Numbered from the stretch's first letter, positions 42,232-52,183 are shown. The stretch is 64,000 nucleotides of DNA from JBARDN01 sp050736695 (GCA_050736695.1 JBOHWH010000201.1:28637-92636), one strand, 5' to 3'. The notes: a model not told the origin generated them from the sequence alone. Numbers and translations are program-made.

Positions 42232-44142
42232 TCAAGCCGTCAGGCTTTGCGCATCGCATAGGGAGTTGAAGCGGCCACCGCGCATAGTGCTGAGCGACGA
42301 CCAACTGCCGGATTCGACCGCCCTTCCGTCTTCAATCACGTAGATCAGATCGGCCAACCGGATCGTCGAAAGGCGATGCGCGATCAGAACCACGGTGAGT
42401 GTGCCGCGTCGGCGCTCGATCGCATCGAGCACACGCCGCTCGTTTTCGGAATCGAGACTGTTGGTCGCCTCGTCCAGAATCAGCATCGACGGTTCGCGAA
42501 GAAATGCGCGGGCCAGGGCCAACCGCTGCCGTTCGCCCTGTGAAATCAGAATCCCTCGATCGCCCACGACGGTGTCGAGCCCGTCGCGCAGCCGGGTGAC
42601 GAATTCGTAGGCCGCCGCCTTACGGAGCGCTCCAAGCATCTCGTCCTCGGTGGCCTCAGGGCGCGCCCACTTCAGGTTGGTGCGGATTGTGTCATGAAAG
42701 AGAAAAGTGTCCGCAGCAACGTAGCCGATCTGATCGCGCCATTCGCGGGCGCTCTCCGGTTCCAGTGTCCGACCGTCAAGCTTCAGGGTTCCCGAGTCCG
42801 GCAAGATCAAGCCCATCAAGATGTCGGCGATCGTGCTCTTGCCCGCTCCCGACGGACCCACCATGGCCACGATTCGTCCCGCCGGAATCGACACGCTCAA
42901 ATGGTGCACGGCGGAAATGCGCCCTTCGGCGTAGGTGAACGACACGTCATCCGCGGTCAGTTCCCGCGCCAAGGTCAGCCGCCGGTGCGGACGGGGAATC
43001 GGCTCGGCTGCAGACACGCACCGGGTCTCGATGTCGAGCAGGTTCGCGAACGACGGGAGGAAGTTGACGAACGCGCGATAGCTTTGCTGGCCGTTCATGA
43101 TTCGCGGCATGACGCGCGCGAACAGAAGCAGCAGGATCAGGATCGACGCGGGCGGAACCATGAGCATCCGGATCGACACGAACAACACCACAGCCAGAAT
43201 CACGACCGAGCCGAGCTCGAACAACGTTGCGGCGATCGCCTGCTGGCGCGCTCCCTCCAGGTTGGCCTTCGCCAACCCGGCGCTGAGATTAGAGAATATC
43301 GAAAAATTGCGCGCTTCCGCCCCATAGGCTTTCGCGGCCTTAAGGCTTTGCACGTGCTCGATCGTGGCCGCGTAGAGCGACCTGTTGGAGGCGGAGATCT
43401 CTTCGCCAGTTTCTTCGATTGCCTGGGTGCGACCGCGAAAGATATAAGCCAGCAACGTACCCGCCATCAGGACTAACGACGTCATCGCACGCGAAAGTGC
43501 GAAAGCGATTGCAAGGTAGAGGATTCCGATCACGAGATCGCCCGCGAGCTGCAGAAAGATGATCGCAGCCCCACCCGTCCGTTCGATTTCGGATGTCAGC
43601 GCGTGGGTGAAATCCGAGCTGCGGGTGCGGCACACGAACAACCAACTCGCTCCCGCGATCGCGCCGTACAGGCGGCGGCGCAGGTGATGTTCGAGATCCT
43701 GCTGCAGCGCATACCCGGAGACGTTTTGCATCTGTCCGAGCAGCGTGCGCACACCCACTAGAATCACATAGATGCCAAGCAGTAGGAGTAGCGAGGGTTT
43801 GAGGCCCACGGCAAGGAAGCCGTGCGACACCATCGCAGCATAGCGCCCGGCCTCGCCTTGTCCTGCGAGGTTCAGCCCGGCGACTTGGAGGGTCGGGAGC
43901 AGCAGAGCGAAGCCTATGCCTTCAGTCAGTGTGTAGAGGACCGTTAGGACGATGACGCCGAGCAGCTTCCAGCGCGCCACTCCCCACAGCATCGCGAAAA
44001 ACGAGCGGAGAGTGCGGTTGCGCCGATGAGCGTCCGGCGCACTCGTTGCGAACGCGAGCGCAAACTCCGCCTTCTTTCCGTTACCCGAATTCTTTTGAGT
44101 TAAATGGTCCAAGGGCAAAATGAGATAAGGTCCGTGGTACAC
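42232..44142 (-). CDS. ABC transporter, lasso D-type exporter (TMD-NBD)
   Basis: 636 aa. A six-helix exporter domain (about 60-370) is fused to an ABC ATPase: Walker A MVGPSGAGKSTIAD, signature ISQGERQRLALARAF, Walker B MLILDEATNSLDSE, switch His in VVLIAHRLST. This half-transporter would dimerise and export the mature lasso peptide and may provide immunity, as for microcin J25 McjD. No N-terminal peptidase C39 domain is present, as expected when B2 does the cleavage. The start appears to be GTG at 44142. It is the first gene of the core lasso set. Confidence 0.9.
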   Translation of the reverse strand: MYHGPYLILPLDHLTQKNSGNGKKAEFALAFATSAPDAHRRNRTLRSFFAMLWGVARWKLLGVIVLTVLYTLTEGIGFALLLPTLQVAGLNLAGQGEAGRYAAMVSHGFLAVGLKPSLLLLLGIYVILVGVRTLLGQMQNVSGYALQQDLEHHLRRRLYGAIAGASWLFVCRTRSSDFTHALTSEIERTGGAAIIFLQLAGDLVIGILYLAIAFALSRAMTSLVLMAGTLLAYIFRGRTQAIEETGEEISASNRSLYAATIEHVQSLKAAKAYGAEARNFSIFSNLSAGLAKANLEGARQQAIAATLFELGSVVILAVVLFVSIRMLMVPPASILILLLLFARVMPRIMNGQQSYRAFVNFLPSFANLLDIETRCVSAAEPIPRPHRRLTLARELTADDVSFTYAEGRISAVHHLSVSIPAGRIVAMVGPSGAGKSTIADILMGLILPDSGTLKLDGRTLEPESAREWRDQIGYVAADTFLFHDTIRTNLKWARPEATEDEMLGALRKAAAYEFVTRLRDGLDTVVGDRGILISQGERQRLALARAFLREPSMLILDEATNSLDSENERRVLDAIERRRGTLTVVLIAHRLSTIRLADLIYVIEDGRAVESGSWSSLSTMRGGRFNSLCDAQSLTA

Positions 44143-44219
44143 GACGCCGAAAAAGCTTGCGCTTGATCCGTGCCGCCAGCGCCCGTGCCGCGAACACCGT
44201 CCCCGAACCTGGGCGCATC

Positions 44220-46073
44220 TCAGATCGGACGCGGCTGGCCCACCGGGAGAATTCCGGCGGCTTCCGCGGGCGTGGGCTCAGACGATGTCAATTCCTCCAA
44301 ATCATGCAACGAAATCGAAAAGCGGCGCACTACCATCCCGTGCGTACGCCCGAAACGATAGAACCGCTCCAGATCGCGCGCTGAAAGCTTGTCGTCAGCC
44401 ACCAGTATCTCTGTAAAAGGGGCCCGTGTGTAGATGCGCTCGATGTCGTCTAGACCGCCGAGCACCTGCTCTCCGAGCACCAGCTTGCCGTGCTTGAAGC
44501 TGTCCGCGTCGACGAATCCGATCAGCCGCGCCGAGTCGCCCCGCGACTTGAAGATGAAGTTCGCGGCAGCGGCGCCTGCTTCGCTCGCGCCAACCACGAG
44601 CACACGCTCCGTAACGGTGGCGAGGTCCCGAATCAGCTTGCGGAGTACTTGAAAAGACATCCGGCTCGCCGTCAGCAGGTTGAATAACAGCATCACGTAC
44701 AGCAACAAGATCGATCCCGAAAGCCCAATCGGCAGGATGCGCGAGCCGCACAGCATGAAGAATCCGGCGAGCAGGGCGCCCCAAGCAAATCTGATTCCAT
44801 CGGCTAATCCCGCATATCGCCAGATCCCGCGGTAGATCCCGGCTAGCGCGAACGCGGGATACGTTACGAGCAGCACCCACGGAAGGCTGCGGAAGATCGA
44901 CGCCACAACATCGGAGCTCAACTGGAAGTCGAGTCTGAGCAGATGCGCCCCGAAATAGGCGGCGCTGATGAGGGCAACGTCCATCCCTATCTCCGCGATC
45001 CGGCGCTTGTAGCCGAGCGAGAGAATGTGACGGGCAATCCCCTGCACGTAGGAATGCGCAACGCCAGGTGGGTTCGCATCAAAAGTCAGATCGACCATGA
45101 ACAGGCCGATCACTGCGACCGCAAGCGCGAGGAACGGAATCGCGGCGACCACCTGCGCGTGCGGAATCAGATTCGCAGCGACCGCGCATACGCCACTGAG
45201 CACCGCCACTGCCCAGATCGTGGCGGAGGCCCGCAGATCGGTTAGCCCTAACGAGAGCAGACGATCGTGAGCATGGTCGAGGCCTCTGCGCGAAATCGCG
45301 CTACCGGTTGCCAGCCGGGTTACGGTGACGATGGCGGTGTCGAGCAGCGGCACCATCATCACCAGGACCGGAAACACCCAGATGGTGAGCCGAGAATTCA
45401 CGGCGACGGCGCCGCCTTCGAGGCTGAGCACTCCAAGCACAAAACCCAGTGGAAGCGCACCCGCGTCGCCCATAATGATCGACGCCGGAGGAAAGTTGTA
45501 GAGCAGGTATCCCGCCAGTGCGCCGATCACCGCCGTGCTCTGCAAGGTTAACGCGGTCGCGCCGTGCTCATAACCGACCGCGGCGATCGCTGCCGCAGCC
45601 GCAATTCCAATTCCCGCCGCCAAGCCGTCCAGACCATCCACCAAATTGAAGGCATTCGTGATAGCGACCAGCCAGAAGATCGTTGCGCACAGATTGAGCA
45701 ACGGCCACGGCGAAAACGGATACTGCGGCAACGCGAACAGCGTTGCCCATCCTGCAACGACGATCTGACAAATCAACTTCTGGGAGGGCCGCAGGACGAT
45801 CGCGTCGTCAACCAGGCCGACGATGAATAATGCGCCGGCGCCGACTCCCAGCCAAAGGCCGAGTTCCCGGCTGAGCGCCAGCGCAAGAATGATCGCGGCT
45901 ACAATTGCCGCGCCGCCGAATGCGGAGATTTTTCCCTCTGGGGAACTCCGCGCCGCCGGCAGCGCGGTGATTTGCAGCCAGTGCCCGATCCGCTTCGCAA
46001 GAGGAACCGCCGCCACGGTCAACATGAATGCGAGCAGTGCGCCAAGAATTTCTCTTTCGATCGGCTGTATCAT
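44220..46073 (-). CDS. Fusion of WecA/MraY-like glycosyl-1-phosphate transferase and CapD-type N-terminal module
   Basis: 617 aa. The N-terminal half (about 1-330) is a multi-pass prenyl-phosphate transferase: GGAAIVAAI region, LVDDAIVLRPSQKLICQI with the DD metal motif, ITNAFNLVDGLDGLAAG and IMGDAGALPLGFVLG. It would load GlcNAc-, GalNAc- or related sugar-1-phosphate onto undecaprenyl phosphate. The second half (about 350-617) has four more helices and a Rossmann segment RVLVVGASEAGAAAANFIF that match the N-terminal part of CapD/WbpM-like proteins, without the dehydratase domain. The fusion is unusual. Confidence 0.85.
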   Translation of the reverse strand: MIQPIEREILGALLAFMLTVAAVPLAKRIGHWLQITALPAARSSPEGKISAFGGAAIVAAIILALALSRELGLWLGVGAGALFIVGLVDDAIVLRPSQKLICQIVVAGWATLFALPQYPFSPWPLLNLCATIFWLVAITNAFNLVDGLDGLAAGIGIAAAAAIAAVGYEHGATALTLQSTAVIGALAGYLLYNFPPASIIMGDAGALPLGFVLGVLSLEGGAVAVNSRLTIWVFPVLVMMVPLLDTAIVTVTRLATGSAISRRGLDHAHDRLLSLGLTDLRASATIWAVAVLSGVCAVAANLIPHAQVVAAIPFLALAVAVIGLFMVDLTFDANPPGVAHSYVQGIARHILSLGYKRRIAEIGMDVALISAAYFGAHLLRLDFQLSSDVVASIFRSLPWVLLVTYPAFALAGIYRGIWRYAGLADGIRFAWGALLAGFFMLCGSRILPIGLSGSILLLYVMLLFNLLTASRMSFQVLRKLIRDLATVTERVLVVGASEAGAAAANFIFKSRGDSARLIGFVDADSFKHGKLVLGEQVLGGLDDIERIYTRAPFTEILVADDKLSARDLERFYRFGRTHGMVVRRFSISLHDLEELTSSEPTPAEAAGILPVGQPRPI

Positions 46074-46221
46074 GATGTGATTTCCGAGCGCTCAGGTTTC
46101 ATCGCTGCTCGACTGGTTGCCCTCTCCTACGGACCGGTAGAGGCTCGAGGGCGGTCCATCTCGGCCATCGAGGCCCGAAATGTACGGACAGGGAATTCAC
46201 AAATTCCCGGAACAATGAATT

Positions 46222-47418
46222 TTACGGGCTCAAGCTCTGGAGCATCGCGGCGAACCTGCGCGTCGCGACTTCGCGAGTATAAAGGCGTACGGCCAGCTCT
46301 CTCGCGCGAAGGCCCATCGCATGCAAATCCGCGCGTCTGGAGGCCGCATTCATGATCGTCCCCGTCAGCGCGTCTGCATCCCCGGGCGGGACGACGAAGC
46401 CAACCGTGTATTCTCGCGCAATCCGGGCTATCTCCGCCCCAGACTCCATGATCGCGATAAACGGCCTTCCGGCCGCGAGAATGCCGTAAATCTTGCTGGG
46501 CACCACGCATCCTTGCGCGCCGCTTAGCAGCGGAATCAAATGCAGGTCAGCGGCACTCAGCGATTCCGCTAGCTGTTCCCGCGACCGATACGGGAGGAAC
46601 ATGACATTGTCAAGTTCGAGCTTCCGAACACGAGCCTGCAGCGCCGGCTTGCTGGCGCCTTCGCCGATGAGAACGAACAGGATGCGCGGATCGGCGCGCA
46701 GACGCATCGCCGCGTCAACCACGGTGTCGAGTTGTTGGGACAGTCCCAGGTTGCCCGAGTACATGACGACGAATCGTTCGCCCAACTCCGCCCTGAAGCG
46801 GCTGTTGGAAATCGGGAAGACCTTGTTGGTGTCGGCCCAGTCGGGAATCACTGTGATCTTGGAGGCGGGCACGTCCTTGGCGGCGATCCGCTTGGCCATG
46901 TCGAGGCCGAGCGGCACGATCAGATCCGCTTCGCGAAACGCGTAGATATTGGCGCGGCGCAAAAGCGCGATCAAAGCACGGCTCCGAAGGCCGCCGTTCA
47001 CCTCGGCGATATCAGGATAGAGATCGCGCACGTTGTAAACGAATTTGCAGCCCCATCGCCGTTTGAGCATCGCCGCCAGCGCGCCCAATAGCGGCGGATC
47101 GGTTTCCGCGATGATCACGTCGGGGCGCTCGACCCGAAGCGCAGCCGCCGCTGCGAGCACATAGTACAAGGCAAGGTTCGCAAGTCTGCCGGCCAGCCTC
47201 CGTTTGGAGAATCGGGTGCCCCACGTGCGAATTACCTCGACCTCCCCGTAACGATCCCTCGTAAACAGCCGGCGAGAACCTTGCTTAACATGGAGAGATG
47301 GCCCCGCGATAAACGTGATCCGATGCTCTGCCGAGAGATCCTCGCAGAGCTCGGTCAAGAACTGGCCGGTCGCTTCCGGGTCAGGCCAGAATGAACGGTT
47401 CAGGAAGAGCAACCGCAT
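46222..47418 (-). CDS. Glycosyltransferase family 4 (WbuB-like)
   Basis: 398 aa from ATG 47418. GT-B fold: N-terminal LLFLNRSFWPDPEATGQFL, linker ITVIPDWADTNKVFPI, UDP-sugar part FVVMYSGNLGLSQQLDTVVDAA, the strand ILFVLIGEGASK, and the EX7E-type donor site near VVPSKIYGILAAGRPFIAIMESG. The opening and the SKIYGILAAGRP motif are typical of WbuB/WbnE-type transferases in O-antigen loci. The sugar donor and acceptor are not known. It is followed downstream by the WecA fusion that primes the lipid carrier. Confidence 0.92.
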   Translation of the reverse strand: MRLLFLNRSFWPDPEATGQFLTELCEDLSAEHRITFIAGPSLHVKQGSRRLFTRDRYGEVEVIRTWGTRFSKRRLAGRLANLALYYVLAAAAALRVERPDVIIAETDPPLLGALAAMLKRRWGCKFVYNVRDLYPDIAEVNGGLRSRALIALLRRANIYAFREADLIVPLGLDMAKRIAAKDVPASKITVIPDWADTNKVFPISNSRFRAELGERFVVMYSGNLGLSQQLDTVVDAAMRLRADPRILFVLIGEGASKPALQARVRKLELDNVMFLPYRSREQLAESLSAADLHLIPLLSGAQGCVVPSKIYGILAAGRPFIAIMESGAEIARIAREYTVGFVVPPGDADALTGTIMNAASRRADLHAMGLRARELAVRLYTREVATRRFAAMLQSLSP

Positions 47419-47436
47419 ATGCGGACTCCGGGACAA

Positions 47437-47700
47437 TGTTGCTGAAGAGAGATATTCCTATGGGAAAGCGCTGACACCGCCGGGACACCAGCGCATTGCA
47501 ATCATGTCGAAGCCGTCGCGCGCTCGTGCGTAATCTTTTCGCGCACCTGATTTTCAATCCATTCGTTTCAATCCATTCGTAAGGTCCGCGCGACCCGTCC
47601 GCGAGCGAGATTTCGCGCTTCCACTTCGACACGGCACGCAGCCTTGCATGGTTCGAGTTGTTCCCGCGCACTGGGATTATTTCAGCCATGTCACAGTTCG
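47437..47700. other. Intergenic region with 14-bp tandem duplication
   Basis: TTTCAATCCATTCG occurs twice in tandem at 47552-47565 and 47566-47579. On the minus strand, removing one copy would restore a frame reading PYEWIENQVREKITHERATA before a stop, so the duplication may have broken a small gene upstream of the GT4. No family was recognised for that frame. Confidence 0.4.
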
Positions 47701-49452
47701 TCACTTTTCGCGGGTTCTGACCACCATGTGGTTCCCCATCACAAGCAGGTCCATCCGGGTTCGGAGAAAACAACCCAACGCCTGCTCTGGGGTCATCACG
47801 ACTGGTTCGTTTTCGTTAAACGATGTGTTGAGCAAGACTGGTACGCCAGTCTGGCGCCCGAACTCACGAATCAACCTGTAATACAAGGGATTTTGTCTTT
47901 CGTTCACGGTTTGCAGCCGCCCCGTCCCGTCAACGTGCGTAGTCGCCGGGATTCTGTCGCGCATTTCGGGCCGTACGTCGTAGGCCATGAGCATGAACGG
48001 CGAAGGGTGCGACTGCTTGAAGTAGTCCCCTGCAGCCTCCTCGAGAATCGACGGCGCGAACGGCCGGAACATCTCTCGTCGTTTGATTTTTGCGTTGATG
48101 GTGTCGCGCATCTCGGGGCGCCGCGGATCGGCCAGGATGCTGCGGTTTCCCAGCGCGCGGGGTCCCCACTCCATCCGTCCCTGAAACCATCCGACAACTT
48201 TGCCCGTCGCGATCGCCGCCGCGGTGGCGCCTGCCAGTTCGACCTCGTTTTCGATCCTGCGCGCGGTGCAGCCTTGCCGCACGAGCTCGCCGCTTGCGCC
48301 ACTGAGCGTCTGCGCGACTTCAGCGTCCGAGTACTCGCGTCCCCAATACGCATGCTCCATCGTGAAATCGCGGACGCGATTCGTCTCGTTGTGCCACGCG
48401 TACATCGCAGCGCCGATCGCGAGTCCCGCATCGCCGGCCGCGGATTGGATATAGACTTCCTCGAACCCGGTTTGATCGAAAATTTTCCCGTTGGTCACGC
48501 AGTTGTAAGCGACTCCGCCCGCCATGCACAGCCGCTTGAGCCCGGTGCGCCGCTGCAGCGTGCGCAGCCGGTCAAGCACCACTTCTTCAAGGCGTCGCTG
48601 CAGCGACGCAGCGATGTTCTGGTGGCGCTTTTCGATCGGTGCGGCCGGGTCACGCGCCGGTCCCAGTCGCTGTGGCAGAAATTCAGAATAGATCCGGCCG
48701 AGCCGAGGCTCTCCCGAGTCCCAGGTCATATCTCCGCCGCCGGCCTGATGGACGAAGTAATCGGGAGCAAGCTCGAATTTCATCCGCCCACTGTTCGGCG
48801 CGATCACGATGCGCCGGAACTCGTCGAGCATCTCCGGCTCGCCGTACGACGCGAGTCCCATCACCTTGTACTCGTCGCCGTAGCGCTCGAAGCCGAGATA
48901 TTGGGTGAGCGCGGTGTAGTAGATGCCGAGCGAATGCGGAAATGCGACCGCGCCCCACGGCTCGATTCGGCCGCCGCGTCCGACACCCCACATCGCAGAA
49001 GCGAAATCGCCCAGCCCGTCGATCGAGAAGAGGGCCGCTTGATCGAACGGCGAAACCAGAAACGAGCTGGCCAGATGCGCCATGTGATGCTCGACGCGGC
49101 GCACCTCGAACTGCGCGTCGCCGGCGTCCAGTGAGCGCGCGACTTCGGCGCCAATCGTCGCGAATCGCCCCTGGACACCGAGCCGTCCAGCCGCACGCAC
49201 CGGCATCCGCAGCGCGTACATGGCCTTGCGTATGATTCGCGCCCACGGATCTCGCGCGACCGCAACAATGCGGATATCGCGAGGCAACGCGCCGGCGGCC
49301 TCGAGCACATAGCGCAGCGCATGCGCTGGAAACCCAGCCTCATGCTTGACGCGCGTGAAACGCTCTTCTTCGGCGGCCGCGACCAGCCGTCCATCGACGA
49401 TCGCCGCCGCGCTCGCATCGCCATGGTAGGCGTTGAGTCCGATTATCAGCAT
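47701..49452 (-). CDS. NodU/CmcH-type carbamoyltransferase
   Basis: 583 aa. It uses carbamoyl phosphate and ATP to carbamoylate a hydroxyl, commonly on a sugar. The N-terminal ASKHA-type kinase-like domain is marked by IGLNAYHGDASAAAIVDG, AAEEERFTRVKHEAGFP, RVEHHMAHLASSFLVSPF and ALFSIDGLGDF. The C-terminal domain begins KVVGWFQGRMEWGPRALGNRSIL and has TSFNENEPVV. In this locus an O-carbamoylated sugar in the repeat unit is likely. Its start is three bases after the stop of the upstream glycosyltransferase. Confidence 0.95.
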   Translation of the reverse strand: MLIIGLNAYHGDASAAAIVDGRLVAAAEEERFTRVKHEAGFPAHALRYVLEAAGALPRDIRIVAVARDPWARIIRKAMYALRMPVRAAGRLGVQGRFATIGAEVARSLDAGDAQFEVRRVEHHMAHLASSFLVSPFDQAALFSIDGLGDFASAMWGVGRGGRIEPWGAVAFPHSLGIYYTALTQYLGFERYGDEYKVMGLASYGEPEMLDEFRRIVIAPNSGRMKFELAPDYFVHQAGGGDMTWDSGEPRLGRIYSEFLPQRLGPARDPAAPIEKRHQNIAASLQRRLEEVVLDRLRTLQRRTGLKRLCMAGGVAYNCVTNGKIFDQTGFEEVYIQSAAGDAGLAIGAAMYAWHNETNRVRDFTMEHAYWGREYSDAEVAQTLSGASGELVRQGCTARRIENEVELAGATAAAIATGKVVGWFQGRMEWGPRALGNRSILADPRRPEMRDTINAKIKRREMFRPFAPSILEEAAGDYFKQSHPSPFMLMAYDVRPEMRDRIPATTHVDGTGRLQTVNERQNPLYYRLIREFGRQTGVPVLLNTSFNENEPVVMTPEQALGCFLRTRMDLLVMGNHMVVRTREK

Positions 49453-49455
49453 TCT

Positions 49456-50679
49456 CTAGCGAACGGCGCCGTGCGCATGGTCATCCGCGGCCGCCTCCGC
49501 AACTTCCCGTGTCTCGAGAAATTCTTCGTACGCGCGCATCATGTCACGCGCGCATCGTTCCCACGAATAGCTGTCGATCATAAAGGCTCGCCCGCGCGCG
49601 CCCATCTCGGAGAGCCGCATCACCGCGATCCGTTCGAGTGCGGAGGCGATGCTCGCCGGATCGTTGGCGACCCACAGTCCGCAGCCGTGCGTTTCGAGTC
49701 CGGCCCACGGCGTGCCGCGACTGGCGATTACCGGCACCTCGCGCGCCAGAGCCTCGGCGACTACGTTCGCGAAATTCTCCGTATAGGAAGGGACCACTAC
49801 GACGTCGCGGCTCGCAAACCACTTTTCTTTCGTTTCGCCGCGAACGTCACTGGACATGGTAACCTCGGCGCGCTCGGCGAGCGCGGCGACACGCGCGGCG
49901 ATCCCGCGCTCGTAGTCGCGCGCGCCGCTTCCCGCGATCGCGAGCGAAAATGCGGGCGTTGCGCGCTCGGCCAGCATCGCGCACGCATCGAGCAGGTTCT
50001 CAATTCCTTTCTTCGGGTCAAGCCGGCCGATAAACCCGATGCGGAGCTTGCCCGCCGATTCCGAGCGCATCGCGCGCTCCGGAATCTCCACTCCGGTGCT
50101 GACGATTATCCGTCGCGCGGACGGGAAACGGTTCGCGCACTCACTCGCCTCCTGGTCCGAGGTCAGATGTATCGTCATCCGGCGCGGTGCGATCGCGGCG
50201 GCAATTTTTTCCCACGGCGATTTTAACGCGACCCGCCGCGATCGCTCCCATCGTTGCAGGGCGCCGTGCGGAGTCCATACCACTGGGCAGCCAAGCATCC
50301 GCGCATACGCGAGCGTCGGAAAAGTTGGAAAGGAATAGACGGCGTGCAGATGCACCAGATCGGCCCAGCGGACCAGCGCCGGCAACCGCGCGAGCATCGC
50401 AGGCGCGATCGAATGCGCCGCCCGCCGCGGACAGTAAACTATCTGCATACCAGCCTCGCGCGAGTAGTTTTCGCGCGCCGCTATGGTCAGGCGCCGGTGC
50501 TCCCCGTTCGCGTCGGTCGTCAGCACCCGCACGCTCGCGCCCGCGCGCGCAAGATGCCGCGTCAGATGAGCAACCGTCTCCACGATTCCTCCGTAACCCC
50601 ACGCAGGCGCGTAGCACGGCGTAACATGCAACACGCGCAGCGCGCGTTCACCCGGGGCAGACTTTTCGGCTTCGCTCAT
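49456..50679 (-). CDS. Glycosyltransferase family 4
   Basis: 407 aa from ATG 50679, chosen because the region upstream lies in the previous gene. GT-B fold: LRVLHVTPCYAPAWGYGGIVETVAHL, acceptor part VVWTPHGALQRWERS, linker RIIVSTGVEIPERAM, donor part RIGFIGRLDPKKGIENLLDA and the EX7E site VVVPSYTENFANVVAEALAREVPVIAS with both Glu. The donor sugar is unknown. It is 16 bp downstream of the Wzy-like polymerase and almost abuts the carbamoyltransferase. Confidence 0.93.
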   Translation of the reverse strand: MSEAEKSAPGERALRVLHVTPCYAPAWGYGGIVETVAHLTRHLARAGASVRVLTTDANGEHRRLTIAARENYSREAGMQIVYCPRRAAHSIAPAMLARLPALVRWADLVHLHAVYSFPTFPTLAYARMLGCPVVWTPHGALQRWERSRRVALKSPWEKIAAAIAPRRMTIHLTSDQEASECANRFPSARRIIVSTGVEIPERAMRSESAGKLRIGFIGRLDPKKGIENLLDACAMLAERATPAFSLAIAGSGARDYERGIAARVAALAERAEVTMSSDVRGETKEKWFASRDVVVVPSYTENFANVVAEALAREVPVIASRGTPWAGLETHGCGLWVANDPASIASALERIAVMRLSEMGARGRAFMIDSYSWERCARDMMRAYEEFLETREVAEAAADDHAHGAVR

Positions 50680-50695
50680 GACTTGGGTAGAATAG

Positions 50696-52183
50696 CTACT
50701 CCGCGGCGGGCACGGACATGCGCTGATCAGCTCCGGACAATTCAAAATGAAGCAGCATCACAAACCTGTCGACGACGAACAGATAAATCAGCGTCCACGG
50801 AATGCCGCCGAAGACCACCGCCGTATTCGACCCGAGATCAAACAACGAACTAACAATAAAGACCCCGGCAACCAGCGCGCCCAATCCCATTCCCGGGTGC
50901 ACGAACATAGCCAGTAGCGCGCGGTATATCAGTCCAATCAGAAACATTCCGATATAGACGCCGACTACCCCGAAGTTCGCGAACAGTTCGATAAGCTGCG
51001 GAAGGTTAATTGAAGTCCCCATATCGCTCGCGTCGAGGTATCCGTAGCGATGCCCAAACGTCTGTCCCGTCAGTTCCTCCGGCTTGTCAGGCCATATTGC
51101 GCGCGGAATCGGCTTGAACAGCAGCGGGTAGTAAGTCTCGCCGCCCCAGTATGGTACGACCGACGGGGTCTGCGAAATCACGTCGCCGAGCATCGGAAAC
51201 ATCGACAGTCGCGTTCCTGCCGCCTGAACCAACGCGTCAGGCGGAACTCCACCACCGACGATGATGCGATCGATGAGGCTGTACATGTACTCCATCTTCT
51301 GCGCCGCGGACGCATCGAAGAGCTCTCCGCGCGGAGTCCATGTAACGCTGCGATAGGGAATTTCCAGCGGACGAATTACGAACATTGCCGCGGTCCCTAC
51401 GAACACCAGAATCCACGGAATGCGATGTGCCAGCGCGGCGTACATCACCACCAGCGTCAGAGCTATCACGATCGAACCACCCGATGAGCCTCCCATCAGG
51501 CCTATCGCGAGCCGCAGAGGCACCAGAACAGTGAATAACAGCACAACCGATGGACGCCCAAGCCGGCCCATCCACCACAAACCAATCAGGATACAAACGC
51601 CCACCGTGCAACTGTCCTGGGCATACAGATTTACCTGCGCTATAGAAGTGGGAAGCCTCGGTATTTTCACAATAGCCAGCAACAATCCGCCTATAGCCAT
51701 TACGAAGCCGGCCACGCGGACCGCTCGAACGTCGCTCCAGCGCATCCGAAACCGCGGCAGAAGCGAACGCAGCGGCATCCCCGGCCAAGCATAGTAACCG
51801 GCCAGCATACAGACTTGGCCGATCAGCGAAAGACGCAGGGCCGCTTCGACCCAAATGGGCGCGAGACTGGGCTGAAAAATGCCTCCGACAAAATTCTCCA
51901 GCAAAAACACGCCAAATCCATAGGTGTAGAAGTAGAACAGACTCATCAGAACAATGAATGGCGGATTCGGATCGATGCCGAGCCGCCATAGCCACAGCGG
52001 CACCGCTAACAGGACGATCATGAGCGAGGCGTATAACCTCTCAGTCGGATTGCTATGCGGAGGTGCGAAGTAGTTCAACGCGCAGAGAATAGCTGCGAAT
52101 GCCAGAACCGTCGCGATCTGACGAAAGAAATTGAACTTTGAGCCCGCGCGATCGGCGACGAGCCGGTAGACCTCGTCAAGCAT
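50696..52183 (-). CDS. Wzy-like oligosaccharide repeat-unit polymerase (membrane protein)
   Basis: 495 aa from the ATG at 52183; the frame stays open further upstream, but that part lies over the next gene and looks like shadow. About a dozen hydrophobic segments are seen, with a long periplasmic loop in the second half (LVQAAGTRLSMFPMLGD ... PIPRAIWPDKPEELTGQTFG). This layout is that of Wzy/O-antigen polymerase-like proteins, which have poor sequence conservation. The loop motif PRAIWPDKPE resembles loops in EpsG/Wzy-related exopolysaccharide proteins. It should polymerise lipid-linked repeat units at the outer face of the inner membrane. Confidence 0.78.
   Translation of the reverse strand: MLDEVYRLVADRAGSKFNFFRQIATVLAFAAILCALNYFAPPHSNPTERLYASLMIVLLAVPLWLWRLGIDPNPPFIVLMSLFYFYTYGFGVFLLENFVGGIFQPSLAPIWVEAALRLSLIGQVCMLAGYYAWPGMPLRSLLPRFRMRWSDVRAVRVAGFVMAIGGLLLAIVKIPRLPTSIAQVNLYAQDSCTVGVCILIGLWWMGRLGRPSVVLLFTVLVPLRLAIGLMGGSSGGSIVIALTLVVMYAALAHRIPWILVFVGTAAMFVIRPLEIPYRSVTWTPRGELFDASAAQKMEYMYSLIDRIIVGGGVPPDALVQAAGTRLSMFPMLGDVISQTPSVVPYWGGETYYPLLFKPIPRAIWPDKPEELTGQTFGHRYGYLDASDMGTSINLPQLIELFANFGVVGVYIGMFLIGLIYRALLAMFVHPGMGLGALVAGVFIVSSLFDLGSNTAVVFGGIPWTLIYLFVVDRFVMLLHFELSGADQRMSVPAAE

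Noticed and set aside
42119..42304. 61-codon minus-strand ORF across the 3' end of the ABC exporter
   Set aside because: Most of it is antisense or out-of-frame text of the exporter gene; no leader, ring or known family is visible.
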